NCBI GenBank assembly: GCA_003696465.1
Contig: RFHG01000563.1
Location: 1 to 6,257 of the forward strand
Source: Gammaproteobacteria bacterium
GTDB taxonomy: Bacteria > Pseudomonadota > Gammaproteobacteria > J044
Reading direction: 5' to 3'
Length of the DNA: 6,257 nt
The notes under the pieces are model-generated. The model had not been told where the DNA came from, did no database searches, and saw only the letters and a list, made by a program, of their open reading frames with translations. This document shows positions 6,193-6,257 of this stretch, piece after piece (position 1 is the stretch's first letter; every line of letters starts with the position of its first letter). A program made the translations under genes and the position numbers.

Positions 6193-6197
6193 CCTCC
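6193..6197 (-). promoter_or_regulatory. Strong ribosome binding site of dapA
   Basis: GGAGG on the minus strand lies 5 nt before the dapA ATG at 6187. It is the strongest Shine-Dalgarno sequence in the window and fixes the dapA start. Confidence 0.8.
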
Positions 6198-6225
6198 AGC
6201 TGACCGGGTATTCGGGAACCGCTGA

Positions 6226-6254
6226 ATGGTAAAGGCTGCCCGCCGCAGTGACAA
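6226..6254 (-). promoter_or_regulatory. Sigma-70-type promoter of the dapA-bamC-MBL unit
   Basis: On the minus strand a -35 hexamer TTGTCA (6249-6254, 5/6 match) is followed after exactly 17 bp by TACCAT (6226-6231, 4/6). Transcription would begin near 6219, giving a leader of about 32 nt that holds the GGAGG ribosome binding site. The leader is too short for a lysine riboswitch, and none is seen. The -35 lies 3 bp from the window edge, so upstream control sites cannot be judged. Confidence 0.6.
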
Positions 6255-6257
6255 GGA

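Noticed and set aside
5186..6232. Long plus-strand open frame (348 codons) opposite dapA and the start of bamC
   Set aside because: It is a shadow of high-GC coding DNA: it mirrors DapA, lacks recognisable motifs, and dapA is a clear full-length family match with promoter and ribosome binding site.

Overview
The window is GC-rich chromosomal DNA with dense, mostly minus-strand housekeeping genes. Product identities, gene order (dapA-bamC-MBL hydrolase; xerD followed by a probable dsbC) and tRNA structure point to a gammaproteobacterium. I suspect one of the high-GC, non-enteric lineages, but the genus cannot be read from this sequence. I see no insertion sequence, prophage, CRISPR array, toxin-antitoxin pair or defence gene.

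There are two minus-strand transcription units, read from high to low coordinate. The first (6257 to 3380) starts from a well-formed sigma-70-type promoter. It encodes DapA (first committed step of lysine/diaminopimelate synthesis), BamC (outer-membrane lipoprotein of the beta-barrel assembly machine) and a YycJ/WalJ-like metallo-beta-lactamase-fold hydrolase. The second (3154 to 1) encodes QueA and Tgt, two enzymes of queuosine tRNA modification, then XerD, the chromosome-dimer-resolution recombinase. After XerD come the first 13 codons of a secreted protein cut off by the window edge, probably DsbC.

Between the two units is one plus-strand gene, tRNA-Leu(CAA), with its own promoter and an encoded CCA end. 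It is back-to-back with queA and runs head-on into the 3' end of the MBL hydrolase gene, with only 5 bp between the tRNA end and the hydrolase stop codon.

Translational coupling looks common: tgt starts inside queA, xerD starts 1 bp after tgt, and the hydrolase starts within 8 bp of the bamC stop. No previously undescribed system is evident. The points worth a second look concern gene arrangement and expression: the convergent tRNA/hydrolase junction without an obvious terminator, a possible near-leaderless queA transcript, and xerD sitting where yajC-secDF often follows tgt.
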